Shown piece after piece: positions 27,736 to 36,492 of a DNA stretch of 46,379 nt. The notes below the pieces were generated by a model that was given only the letters and a program-made list of their open reading frames with translations, was not told the origin of the DNA and did no database searches. Source of the DNA: Candidatus Omnitrophota bacterium (GTDB lineage: Bacteria > Omnitrophota > Gorgyraeia > JAFGGP01). The stretch covers positions 68,005 to 114,383 of the forward strand of contig JAFGGP010000041.1 of assembly GCA_016930485.1 (NCBI GenBank). The letters run 5' to 3'. The translations under genes were made by a program, and so were the position numbers. The number at the start of each line of letters is the position of its first letter. Positions within the stretch are counted from its first letter, which is position 1.

Positions 27736-28273
27736 TACCATTCTTTACCGATGCATCTAATTCAGCAAAGGTCTTTCCGTAACCGGGCAGAAAAAAAAGC
27801 GGGTCATACCCAAAGCCGTTATTACCCTTCGGCGCATCCGCGATCACCCCGTCCACCCTTCCCTCAGCCACATCGATAATGCCATGCCTGTCGGCAATAG
27901 CTACCGCACAGATAAAATGAGCGCCTCGCTTTTCGGATGGCGTTCCCGCAAGCAGATGTCTTAGTTTTGCGATATTTGCAGCATCATCGGCAGCCATGCC
28001 GGCAAAACGCGAAGAATAGACCCCTGGTTTGCCGTCCAGTGCATCAACGCATAACCCGGAATCATCGGCAAGGCTAAGCTCTCCTGTATACGAGCTAACG
28101 GCCAGCGCCTTTATGATAGCGTTTTCCCGAAAGGTGTCCCCCGTCTCCTCTATCGGGCCAATCCCCGGATAAGCCGCCAAATGAACGACCTCAAGAAGCG
28201 GAAGGTCACCTAATATGCGAATCAACTCCTCGTACTTCCTGTCATTTCTTGTTGCAATAACCAGTTTCTTCAT
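27653..28273 (-). CDS. rdgB: XTP/dITP diphosphatase
   Basis: KLVIATRNDRKYEELIRIL, LADDSGLCVDALDGKPGVYSSRFAG, GFGYDPLFFLPGYGKTFAEL. Confidence 0.95.
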   Translation of the reverse strand: MKKLVIATRNDRKYEELIRILGDLPLLEVVHLAAYPGIGPIEETGDTFRENAIIKALAVSSYTGELSLADDSGLCVDALDGKPGVYSSRFAGMAADDAANIAKLRHLLAGTPSEKRGAHFICAVAIADRHGIIDVAEGRVDGVIADAPKGNNGFGYDPLFFLPGYGKTFAELDASVKNGISHRFRALVQARRLLVEYLERTEISDR

Positions 28274-28285
28274 AGAACGGGACCC

Positions 28286-29005
28286 TTATAACCCCAAGGC
28301 CTTTTTCTGATGCCGGATAAGCTCACCGATACCCTTCTTTGCCAGAAGAATCATCTGATCAAATTCTTTTTTGCTGAACGACCTGCCTTCACCGGTGCCC
28401 TGGATTTCAACAAACCTGCCGGATGCAGTCATAACCACATTCATATCTACCTCACATGCCACATCCTCCTGATAATTCAGGTCCAGGAGAGAACACGAAT
28501 CAAGTATGCCAACACTAATGGCAGAAAGTACGCCCTGGCAGGGATTCTTATGAATGACCCCGTTCTTCACCAGATGCCTCAGTGCATCATAGAGCGCCAC
28601 GAAACCGCCGGTAATGCTTGCGGTCCTCGTCCCCCCATCCGCCTGCATCACGTCGCAATCTACCCAGATAGTCCGAGGTCCGAGCATGTCAAGATTAACC
28701 GCCTGGCGCAGGCTGCGTCCGATAAGGCGCTGTATCTCCTGGGTCCTGCCGCCAATTTTGCCGCGACCGGCCTCCCGCTGCGTTCGACTGACGCACGACC
28801 GTGGCAACATCCCGTATTCAGCGGTTACCCACCCCTTCCCGGAATCGCGCAAAAAAAGAGGCACCTGCTCTTCCACCGATGCGGTACACATAACCCTGGT
28901 ATGCCCGATCTGTATCAGACAAGACCCCTCGGCAAACTTATTAACCCTTCGGGTCATTTTGACCCGCCGGATCTGTCCCGGCGTACGACCATCTGTTCTC
29001 TTCAT
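28286..29005 (-). CDS. rph: Ribonuclease PH (start trimmed from 29182)
   Basis: [77 protein letters not shown]. Confidence 0.95.
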   Translation of the reverse strand: MKRTDGRTPGQIRRVKMTRRVNKFAEGSCLIQIGHTRVMCTASVEEQVPLFLRDSGKGWVTAEYGMLPRSCVSRTQREAGRGKIGGRTQEIQRLIGRSLRQAVNLDMLGPRTIWVDCDVMQADGGTRTASITGGFVALYDALRHLVKNGVIHKNPCQGVLSAISVGILDSCSLLDLNYQEDVACEVDMNVVMTASGRFVEIQGTGEGRSFSKKEFDQMILLAKKGIGELIRHQKKALGL

Positions 29006-29232
29006 GCTCTGCTCCTTGATCGGAATCAACCCCCCGACTTTTTCTTTAGCACCTCGTGTACAGTAAAACCCGTGAGCCCCCATAAAAACCGGGGCTTCCT
29101 TTTGTGTCTTAAATGCAACAGTATAGTATCCCAGGCTTTGAAAAGCAGGGCTTTCTGGGTCTAACGGGGTAAAAACGCGCAATTCGAATTACTCGCTGCT
29201 CGTTACAATGAACCGGCGGATATGCTAATGCT

Positions 29233-29922
29233 TCAGCGCCAGCCTGCCATTTTATGTACCTGGGGAATCATTCGAATATCCTTCAGGTGAAATCCGGCAA
29301 TCCGGAGCAATGCCTCGCCTCGCTGAAGGGCCTCGCGCGGTATCCCGTTACCGTGGCTGACCGGCTGAATCACCAGAGGGATATGGGGGGATTGCCGGGC
29401 AATCAGTTCTGCCGCCTGCGCAAACTCCTTATCGGTCGTTGCCGCATCGACCACAATCTTCACAAATAAAGAACTGCTGGCCGCGGTCTTCAAAAACCGG
29501 GTATGTTCAGCCCAAAATTCCCTGCCGCCGACAGCAGAGGGCAGTTTAATATCCATCGCTATAACACTCACCCAGTCGATAATCTCCTCTAACGCAGAGG
29601 CATAAATCCCGTTGGTCTCAAGGTAAATAGCAAAACCTGCCCTCTCCAAGAGGGGCAAAAGTTCCTTGAGGAAGGCGCCGCAGAGAAGCGGCTCCCCCCC
29701 CGTAATGGCAACACTCGAAACAGACCCTGCCAAAGACCGCACCCTATCCAGGACGTCAGAAGCAGTCATTATCCCTTGCGGCTCCTTGAGGCGTTCGTCG
29801 CACCACACGCAAGAGAGGTCGCATCCGCTCAATCGCACAAATATCTGTGGTAGGCCGACAAAAATGCCTTCTCCCTGCAGAGAAAAAAATATCTCGGATA
29901 TAAAGGCGGTCTGAGATATCAT
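29233..29922 (-). CDS. queE: 7-carboxy-7-deazaguanine synthase QueE (radical SAM; start trimmed)
   Basis: EIFFSLQGEGIFVGLPQIFVRLSGCDLSCVWCDE, ITGGEPLL. Confidence 0.92.
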   Translation of the reverse strand: MISQTAFISEIFFSLQGEGIFVGLPQIFVRLSGCDLSCVWCDERLKEPQGIMTASDVLDRVRSLAGSVSSVAITGGEPLLCGAFLKELLPLLERAGFAIYLETNGIYASALEEIIDWVSVIAMDIKLPSAVGGREFWAEHTRFLKTAASSSLFVKIVVDAATTDKEFAQAAELIARQSPHIPLVIQPVSHGNGIPREALQRGEALLRIAGFHLKDIRMIPQVHKMAGWR

Positions 29923-29956
29923 GGTTGATCTCTCGGTGGTAAACCTCCAACCGTTG

Positions 29957-30643
29957 CTACCGATCTCTTTCTGGGTTGTGCACCGCAATCAGTGGGTCCT
30001 CTCTTCCTGCCCGGGCAAAACCCATAGCACGGAATCTGCACGAGTCGCATTCACCGCACGGATGCTGCCCTCCCCGATAACAGGACCATGTGAGGGCAAA
30101 CGGTACCCCTAGTTCACTTCCTCTGGCAATAATGTTTTCCTTGGTCATGTATAAAAGCGGCGCAACGATGACAGGCACATGCCCTTCTGTGCCAGCCTTT
30201 GTCCCGAAGCGAAGCAGTTCTTGCCAGACATCAAAGTAGCCGCTACGGCAATCGGGATAACCCGAATAATCAATCTGATTGGCCCCGATAAAAATCGCAT
30301 CGGCTCCGATGGCCTCAGCAAACGATGCGGCAAAGCTTAAAAATATCGTATTGCGCGCAGGGACATACGTAGGGGGTATGCTGCGAGGGCAATCGGCCCT
30401 GTCTGTCGGAAGGTCGGTGTTCTTATCTAACAGAACGCTACCGCCCCATGGTAAGGCAATAGTAATAATCTCTATCGGAACTCCTGCATGCTCCGCTATG
30501 GCACGCGCAGCCGCCAGTTCACGGTCGTGGCGCTGCCCATAGGAAAAGGTCAGACAATAGCAACGGTACCCCTCCTCCCTTGCTATATACAGGGTTGTTG
30601 CCGAATCCAGTCCTCCCGAAAGCAATATGACCGCCTTATGCAC
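29957..30643 (-). CDS. queC: 7-cyano-7-deazaguanine synthase QueC
   Basis: VILLSGGLDSATTLYIAREEG, YVPARNTIFLSFA, CGECDSCRFRAMGF. Confidence 0.95.
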   Translation of the reverse strand: MHKAVILLSGGLDSATTLYIAREEGYRCYCLTFSYGQRHDRELAAARAIAEHAGVPIEIITIALPWGGSVLLDKNTDLPTDRADCPRSIPPTYVPARNTIFLSFAASFAEAIGADAIFIGANQIDYSGYPDCRSGYFDVWQELLRFGTKAGTEGHVPVIVAPLLYMTKENIIARGSELGVPFALTWSCYRGGQHPCGECDSCRFRAMGFARAGREDPLIAVHNPERDR

Positions 30644-30653
30644 AGCCTGCCCC

Positions 30654-31475
30654 TTACCTGTTTACGATATACCGCTCGATCTCCACCTTCTCCACCGCCC
30701 TAATGGTCGTGCCCAAAAATTTCTCGCCCGTATCCTGAAAACGGCGCGGCTCATCGCTTACGTAAAACCGGCAATTATTAACCCTTGTCTTCCAGGTATC
30801 GTCATTCGTATAGCTCAATCGATAATCCTTGCCGATCTCACCAGCCACCGCATACGCAGAATCAACAACCGTAATATCTCTTCCGGCAACTTCCTTAATA
30901 ATGCCCTTTAAAAGCGGGTAGTGCGTGCAGCCGAGTACCAGCACGTCAATGCCCAACGCGACCAACGGATCAAGATAACGATGCGCCACCTGTCTGCTTA
31001 TCGAATCGTCCAGCCATCCCTCTTCTGCCAACGGCACAAAGAGCGGGCAGCTCTTACTTATCAGCTCTATCTCAGGGGCAACTGCCGCAAGCTCCTTTCC
31101 GTATGCATTGCTGGAGATGGTTGACGACGTACCAATAACCCCTATTTTCCTCTTCCTGGTTAACGCCACGGCCTGCTTTACACCGGGCTGGATAACGCCG
31201 CGCACAGGAACGGGAGAGCTGTCCTTGAGTGAGGCAAGCGCCAGGCTCGAAGCCGTATGACAGGCCACGACAACCTCATTCACCTCAAAACGAAGCAGAA
31301 ACTCCATAATTTCCTGGGTAAACTTAATAACGGTCGCTGCGGACTTGGTTCCGTAGGGAACCCGCGCGGTATCTCCGAAGTAAACAATCTGTGGCATCTC
31401 CTGGGCAGAAAGCTTGAGCAGCTGTTTCACTACCGTTAAACCACCGATTCCTGAATCAAATACCCCGATCTTCAT
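30654..31475 (-). CDS. murI: Glutamate racemase (start trimmed)
   Basis: IGVFDSGIGGLTVVKQL, YFGDTARVPYGTKS, VLGCTHYPLL. Confidence 0.95.
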   Translation of the reverse strand: MKIGVFDSGIGGLTVVKQLLKLSAQEMPQIVYFGDTARVPYGTKSAATVIKFTQEIMEFLLRFEVNEVVVACHTASSLALASLKDSSPVPVRGVIQPGVKQAVALTRKRKIGVIGTSSTISSNAYGKELAAVAPEIELISKSCPLFVPLAEEGWLDDSISRQVAHRYLDPLVALGIDVLVLGCTHYPLLKGIIKEVAGRDITVVDSAYAVAGEIGKDYRLSYTNDDTWKTRVNNCRFYVSDEPRRFQDTGEKFLGTTIRAVEKVEIERYIVNR

Positions 31476-31591
31476 ACGGCATCCTTCTCCGAATATCCTT
31501 TGCCCATTCATATAACTACAGAGCGGGTGAAACGATAATAAAAAAACCGCATTTACACTGCGGCTCTCGATTGGGCCCGCTCTCTGTTAAT

Positions 31592-31730
31592 AGGTTTCGT
31601 GAGGTTACATCAGGTTACGTAATGTTGCGTGACGTTACCTTAAAAAGAAACATCCGGCTTTCTGGTTTGTAGGTAATCTTCCGAAACCTTGCGAAACATG
31701 ACGAAACATGACGAAACATTACGAAACCTC
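31592..31730. repeat. Inverted pair of decamer-repeat arrays (consensus ANGTTWCGTN)
   Basis: Left arm aggtttcgtg/aggttacatc/aggttacgta/atgttgcgtg/acgttacctt; right arm reverse complement AGGTTTCGTA/ATGTTTCGTC/ATGTTTCGTC/ATGTTTCGCA/AGGTTTC. Confidence 0.85.
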
Positions 31731-31762
31731 ATCGAGAATAAGTCCGGCCCTCGAAATAACCT

Positions 31763-31788
31763 TTTCCCCACATTGAAATGTGGACTAC
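31763..31788. repeat. TTTCCCCACATTnAAATGTGGnCTAC repeat, copy 2
   Basis: See 23609-23634. Confidence 0.7.
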
Positions 31789-31895
31789 TTTGCCTTTGGT
31801 GTATGTTGTGGTGGAGGTGTGCTCCTTCGCCGAGATACTTTCCTTCTCGGCTGCGAAGAACTCCCCTTGCACTACTTTATTTCTTAAATGGCTTG

Positions 31896-31936
31896 CTCTA
31901 CGAAGCCATGCACGAAAATAGCATGGCGAAGTAGAG
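31896..31936. repeat. 41 bp imperfect palindrome, copy 2
   Basis: CTCTACGAAGCCATGCACGAAAATAGCATGGCGAAGTAGAG; outermost pair changed from T-A to C-G relative to copy 1. Confidence 0.85.
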
Positions 31937-32185
31937 TGGAGGCGCCGGGACTCGGCGCCTTCCGTGCTTTGCACGTCAGGTCGGCCACCCGCCTCGCAAA
32001 CTAGATGCTCCTCTTCGTCGCTGTTCGGGGGCGCCCACCATCTCGCGCCCATCGACAAGCTTGCGCTCCTTACCCGTCGCGCGTCGATTCCTTCGAGTCC
32101 CGTCTCTCTATGCAGTATGGCAGCGAACGAAGCCAACTCAACCCACAACACCCCGGCAAAAAAATGGTGGAGGCGCCGGGACTCG
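31936..32185 (-). mobile_element. RNA-gene 3'-end element, copy C (host tmRNA); 19 bp direct repeats 31936-31954 and 32167-32185, unit 231 bp
   Basis: gtggaggcgccgggactcg at both ends; right-end sequence GGCGGGTGGCCGACCTGACGTGCAAAGCACGGAAGGCGC identical to copy B. Confidence 0.65.
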
Positions 32186-32559
32186 AACCCGGGTCCTTAA
32201 ACGCTCGACTGATGCCTCTACATGCTTAGTTTATTTTTTAAATCTCACCCTCTTAAGCTCCAATAAACAGGATCCCAAAAGGGCCAGCCCCTGCACCCTT
32301 CTCACCCAACCCCCAGAGACACAAGATTGGGCCAGCCTGCAAGAGGTCGTCTCTCCACCGCGCAGGCCCATGCAGAGAAACGGGTTGCCTAAGTGTTAGG
32401 CAACAGCTGTCGCCAACTCGGCCTCGGCCAAGATAGTCTCGGCCTCAGCAACTGGGTTGTAGTCGGCATTTGTGTAGTGTTCAGGTTTTTTACGAGGCCA
32501 CCTGAAACCTCGGCATGCCACATTCAATCATCACGCATAAGTCGAATCCAATCGCCCCC
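32165..32559 (-). ncRNA. ssrA: tmRNA; predicted tag ADYNPVAEAETILAEAELATAVA*
   Basis: 5' GGGGGCGATTGGATTCGAC...; 3' GGACCCGGGTTCGAGTCCCGGCGCCTCCACCA; tag stop inside hairpin GTTGCCTAA-CAC-TTAGGCAAC; adjacent smpB. Confidence 0.93.
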
Positions 32560-32576
32560 GTTCTAATCTAGCCATC

Positions 32577-33035
32577 TCAGAGACCCTTCTGTCTCTGTCT
32601 GAGTGCCCTGTCTATTTCTCTCTGGGTCTCTTTCTTTCGAATCGTTTCCCGTTTATCGTACGTCCGTTTGCCGCGCACGATACCCAGTTCAATTTTTGCA
32701 TAACCTCTTTTAAAATATAAAGTTAAAGGAACTAACGTAAATCCCTTCTGCCCTACCTTTTCCTTGAGCGTCCTGATCTGCCCCCTCTTTAACAGAAGCC
32801 TCCTCACCCGTTCCGGTTCATGGTTATGGATATTGCCGTAGGCATAGGGGCTTATATGAATATTATATAGAAAAACCTCGTCTTTTTCAACCCGGGCAAA
32901 TCCGTCCTTGAGGTTTGCCCCGTTCTCACGCAGGCTTTTTACCTCTGTCCCCCGAAGCTCTATGCCGCATTCCACCGTCTCCAAGACATGATAATCTCTG
33001 TGTGCCTTTCTATTGGTCGCCACTATTTTCATCAT
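32577..33035 (-). CDS. smpB: SsrA-binding protein SmpB
   Basis: ATNRKAHRDYHVLETVECGIELRGTEVKSLRENGANLKDGFARVE. Confidence 0.97.
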   Translation of the reverse strand: MMKIVATNRKAHRDYHVLETVECGIELRGTEVKSLRENGANLKDGFARVEKDEVFLYNIHISPYAYGNIHNHEPERVRRLLLKRGQIRTLKEKVGQKGFTLVPLTLYFKRGYAKIELGIVRGKRTYDKRETIRKKETQREIDRALRQRQKGL

Positions 33036-33089
33036 GTCACCTTACCCCCAGCCCCCCTTCCACAAAACCCCATAGACATGCCGATGCAT

Positions 33090-33464
33090 TCAGATTAACT
33101 GGTTGAGAATCTTCGGCAGAACATCCCGTTCGAGATAGTCAAGACTGAAAGGTTTAATGACGTATTCAAAGGCCCCCTGTTCCTTTGCATAATCGATAGA
33201 TGCGGGGTCGTCATTTGCCGTCATCATGATAACCGCAACAGTGTCATTCCGCGATTTGAGCCGCTGCAAAATCTCAAGCCCCGAGGCATGACCCTTGCCG
33301 AGATCAACATCCAAAAAGACGATATGGGGATTATACGTTTCTGCAACCTCTATCCCGTCTTCACCGCTGAGCGCCCACTTAGCCTCGTACCCCTTTTTGG
33401 TAAGATACATCTTCAAAAAATCGCATGTCGGTAAATCATCGTCTATGATCAAGACCCGCGCCAT
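33090..33464 (-). CDS. Response regulator receiver-domain protein (start trimmed)
   Basis: RVLIIDDDLPTCDFLKMYL, HIVFLDVDLGKG, VIKPFSLDYLE. Confidence 0.93.
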   Translation of the reverse strand: MARVLIIDDDLPTCDFLKMYLTKKGYEAKWALSGEDGIEVAETYNPHIVFLDVDLGKGHASGLEILQRLKSRNDTVAVIMMTANDDPASIDYAKEQGAFEYVIKPFSLDYLERDVLPKILNQLI

Positions 33465-34077
33465 ACCGCCTCCTTTTTTTGCTGTTGCCACAGCCAGCAT
33501 TCAATACGCCCATCAGCAGTTCGTCCACACGCACCAGAGGAAGGCCAACCACATTGAAAAAATCGCCCTCTATCCGCCGGATGAGCAGATCGCCATTCTC
33601 CTGAATGGCGTATCCACCTGCCTTATCCAGAGGAGATGTCACCGTAAAATACCGTTCTACGGCCTTATCGGAGATATCGCGAAAATAAACCTTTGTCTTC
33701 TCGTAATCGGCGATCGAAATGGCCCGCTTTGTATCGATCAATGCGACCCCCGTATATACCCAATGGGGTGCCCGCTTTAAGGTAAGAAGCATCCGGTGTG
33801 CCGCCCGAAGCGATCCGGGTTTACCGAATACACGCCCTTTTTGAAATACAATGGTGTCCGCGCCGATAATAACCGCGTCCGGGAACCGGCTAGAGACCCA
33901 CCGGGCCTTTGTCAGGGCATTGCGCATAACCAGTGCCCCAGGGGCACTGGTGCGCCTCGGGGAAACCTCTTCCGCCCTCGGCTCAACCACCCTGAAGGAA
34001 ACGCCCAGTCGCTTAAAGAGTTGCCTCCTGCGCGGCGAGCGGGAGGCAAGTATGATTGTGCGGTTCTGTTTTTTCAT
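33436..34077 (-). CDS. maf: Maf family nucleotide pyrophosphatase
   Basis: IILASRSPRRRQLFKRLGVSFRVVEP, VIIGADTIV, KAGGYAIQENGDLLIRRIEGDFFNVVGLPL. Confidence 0.94.
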   Translation of the reverse strand: MKKQNRTIILASRSPRRRQLFKRLGVSFRVVEPRAEEVSPRRTSAPGALVMRNALTKARWVSSRFPDAVIIGADTIVFQKGRVFGKPGSLRAAHRMLLTLKRAPHWVYTGVALIDTKRAISIADYEKTKVYFRDISDKAVERYFTVTSPLDKAGGYAIQENGDLLIRRIEGDFFNVVGLPLVRVDELLMGVLNAGCGNSKKRRRYGAGLDHRR

Positions 34078-34239
34078 AACTACATCCTGACGAATAAGTT
34101 TGATTTATTGTACCCAAAAAATCATCCGGTGTCCATGTGTAATTCTATCTGTCTGAAGCCCTGCACGATATGTGCCACTCGACGATTGACAACCCTAGTC
34201 ATTTCCTATATACTTTTAGCAACATAGCACTAAGAAAAA

Positions 34240-34326
34240 GCCGAAGTGGCGGAATTGGCAGACGCGCTAGCTTCAGGAGCTAGTGGGGGCAACCTCGTGG
34301 GGGTTCAACTCCCCCCTTCGGCACCA
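34240..34326 (+). tRNA. tRNA-Leu(CAG)
   Basis: GCCGAAGTGGCGGAATTGGCAGACGCGCTAGCTTCAGGAGCTAGTGGGGGCAACCTCGTGGGGGTTCAACTCCCCCCTTCGGCACCA. Confidence 0.97.
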
Positions 34327-34362
34327 TCTCCTTCTCGGTGAAAAACCGCATAAGAGGACGGT

Positions 34363-34725
34363 ATGGGCAAAAAAATACTGCTTATCGACGACGAACCTGC
34401 TTTATCAAGATCACTGAGTGTTCTTCTGGAAAAACAGGGTTTTGAAATCATTGTCGCCGAGGACGGATTGAGCGGGCTGGAATATGCACGCAGCCTCAAC
34501 CCGGATCTCATCCTGCTCGACCTCATGCTCCCGAAATTAGACGGCCACAAGGTATGCCAGCTGCTGAAAGCAGACAGCAGGTACCGCGGGATACCCATCG
34601 TTATGTGGTCTGCCTCAGGGACCCAAGAGGATAAGGACTGGGCAAAGAAAGTGGGTGCCGATGGTTTTATCGAAAAAGGTGCCCCGATCGATGATACCCT
34701 GAATGTTATCAAGGCGCTCCTCTAG
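34363..34725 (+). CDS. Single-domain response regulator
   Basis: KKILLIDDEPALSRSLSVLLEKQG, LILLDLMLPKLDGH. Confidence 0.93.
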   Translation: MGKKILLIDDEPALSRSLSVLLEKQGFEIIVAEDGLSGLEYARSLNPDLILLDLMLPKLDGHKVCQLLKADSRYRGIPIVMWSASGTQEDKDWAKKVGADGFIEKGAPIDDTLNVIKALL

Positions 34726-34754
34726 GCGCAGGACAACCTTACGGTGACGTATCC

Positions 34755-36446
34755 ATGAACGAAAATCTCTTAAAAAAGCTACGAACACTTGAGCTCATCT
34801 CGGAATCCCAGTATACGGAGATTCTCGAGAAACTGCTTAATCAAAAAATCCCTCTTCCTCAGATCCTCCTTGAGACCGGCCTCTTTGATCAGGAGAGGCT
34901 TGCGGCAACGGTAAAATGTCTCTCTGAAACACCGGTTATCGAGCTGGAAGATTTCAACATTGATTATTCGCTCTTTGGTCTGCTCTCCGACGATATTATT
35001 AAAAAATATAAGATCATACCCCTTTTTAAAATCAGGGATACGTTGACCGTTGCCATCTCAAATCCAACGGACGTTACCGCAATCTACGAGGCAGAAAAGT
35101 ACACCGGCATCAGCATCGATATCGTCCTCAGCCCCCCCAAGCATATCGCCCGCGCCATAGAACGTTACCTCGGCGAAGGCCAGGAAATCGAGGGTGTTGA
35201 CGACCTCATCGAGGTAAGCGATACGGAGAGGACCGATGACGCAGAGGATATTATAGACATTAACGAATTACAAAAGATTGCCAAGGAGGCGCCGCTGGTC
35301 AGGCTGGTAAATATCATTATATTTCAGGCAGCGCAGGAAGGCGTAAGCGATATCCATATTGAACCCGAAAAAAGCACCCTGAAGATCCGGTACCGGATTG
35401 ACGGCGTACTCCAGGAGGTACGTACCCTGCCCAGGCAAATGAAAGCGCCCGTTATCGCGCGGATAAAGATCATGTCGCATCTGGACATCATCGAAAAACG
35501 CAAACCGCAGGACGGACGCATCTCGATGAAGTTTAAAGACCTGAAGGATGTGGATCTGAGGGTCTCGACCTTTCCTACGACAAACGGCGAAAAGGTGGTC
35601 ATCCGCATCCTGGATAAGAGTAAGGGGATTCCGGGACTCGACAAGATCGGCCTCACCGAGGAGATGCTCGTTCAGTTCAGGGAGCTGATCAGCAAACCAA
35701 ACGGCATCATCCTGGTTACCGGCCCCACGGGCAGCGGAAAGACTTCTACTTTATACTCTGCCTTAAATGAAATCAATACCGTAAGCAGCAACATCGTCAC
35801 CCTTGAGGACCCCGTGGAATTCGAAATTGAGGGGCTTAATCAGGGAAACATTAACACGCGGGTTGGCTTTACCTTTGCGAGCGGACTCCGTTCAATACTC
35901 AGACAGGACCCGAATGTGATCTTTGTCGGTGAAGTCAGAGACGTGGAAACAGCGCAGATATCGATCAGGGCCTCCCTGACCGGTCATCTGGTTTTTTCAT
36001 CGCTTCATACCAACGACGCACCCAGCACCATAGCCCGCCTCATCGATATGGGTGTCGAGCCGTTTCTCCTTGCCTCGTCAATACGGGGAATCCTTGCCCA
36101 GAGGCTTGTCAGGGTCAACTGCCCTGACTGCGCCGAGGAGTATACCCCGCCCCAAGAAGTGCTGGAGCGACTCCATATCACGCCCCGGAAAGATTCCGTC
36201 TTCCTGAGAGGTAAAGGCTGCGCCCATTGCAGAAAAACCGGGTATAAGGGAAGGACAGGGATCTTTGAGCTATTGATCATTAACGACCCTATCAAAGAGG
36301 CAATCATTAAACAGGGATCGCCGACTACCCTCAGGGATATAGCCCTCGCCAATAATATGACCATCATCCAGCAGCATGGAATCGCAAAGGCCCTTGCCGG
36401 AACTACGACGCTCGAGGAAGTGCTCAGGGTAACACAGGAAGAATAA
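34755..36446 (+). CDS. Type IV pilus/type II secretion assembly ATPase (PilB/GspE)
   Basis: Walker A GPTGSGKTSTLYSAL, Walker B/Asp box, CPDCAEEY...CAHCRKTGYKGRTGIFELL zinc motif. Confidence 0.95.
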   Translation: MNENLLKKLRTLELISESQYTEILEKLLNQKIPLPQILLETGLFDQERLAATVKCLSETPVIELEDFNIDYSLFGLLSDDIIKKYKIIPLFKIRDTLTVAISNPTDVTAIYEAEKYTGISIDIVLSPPKHIARAIERYLGEGQEIEGVDDLIEVSDTERTDDAEDIIDINELQKIAKEAPLVRLVNIIIFQAAQEGVSDIHIEPEKSTLKIRYRIDGVLQEVRTLPRQMKAPVIARIKIMSHLDIIEKRKPQDGRISMKFKDLKDVDLRVSTFPTTNGEKVVIRILDKSKGIPGLDKIGLTEEMLVQFRELISKPNGIILVTGPTGSGKTSTLYSALNEINTVSSNIVTLEDPVEFEIEGLNQGNINTRVGFTFASGLRSILRQDPNVIFVGEVRDVETAQISIRASLTGHLVFSSLHTNDAPSTIARLIDMGVEPFLLASSIRGILAQRLVRVNCPDCAEEYTPPQEVLERLHITPRKDSVFLRGKGCAHCRKTGYKGRTGIFELLIINDPIKEAIIKQGSPTTLRDIALANNMTIIQQHGIAKALAGTTTLEEVLRVTQEE

Positions 36447-36492
36447 CTCTTCTTTAAAAACCGCACCCGCCGCCGTCATCCACCCCAGTTGT

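Noticed and set aside
29040-29110. Possible riboswitch upstream of rph
   Set aside because: Only a short AGCCCC/GGGGCT hairpin is visible, no recognisable aptamer; more likely a terminator fragment.
28310-29164. 284-aa plus-strand ORF
   Set aside because: Antisense to rph, which is an unmistakable conserved protein.
31592-31730. Possible CRISPR array
   Set aside because: 10 bp units in direct contact, no spacers, no cas genes; arrays are inverted to each other.
31729-32200. 140-aa, 78-aa and 74-aa ORFs around the tmRNA 3' end
   Set aside because: They span palindrome, element copy C and tmRNA; no coding-like conservation beyond the shared repeat.
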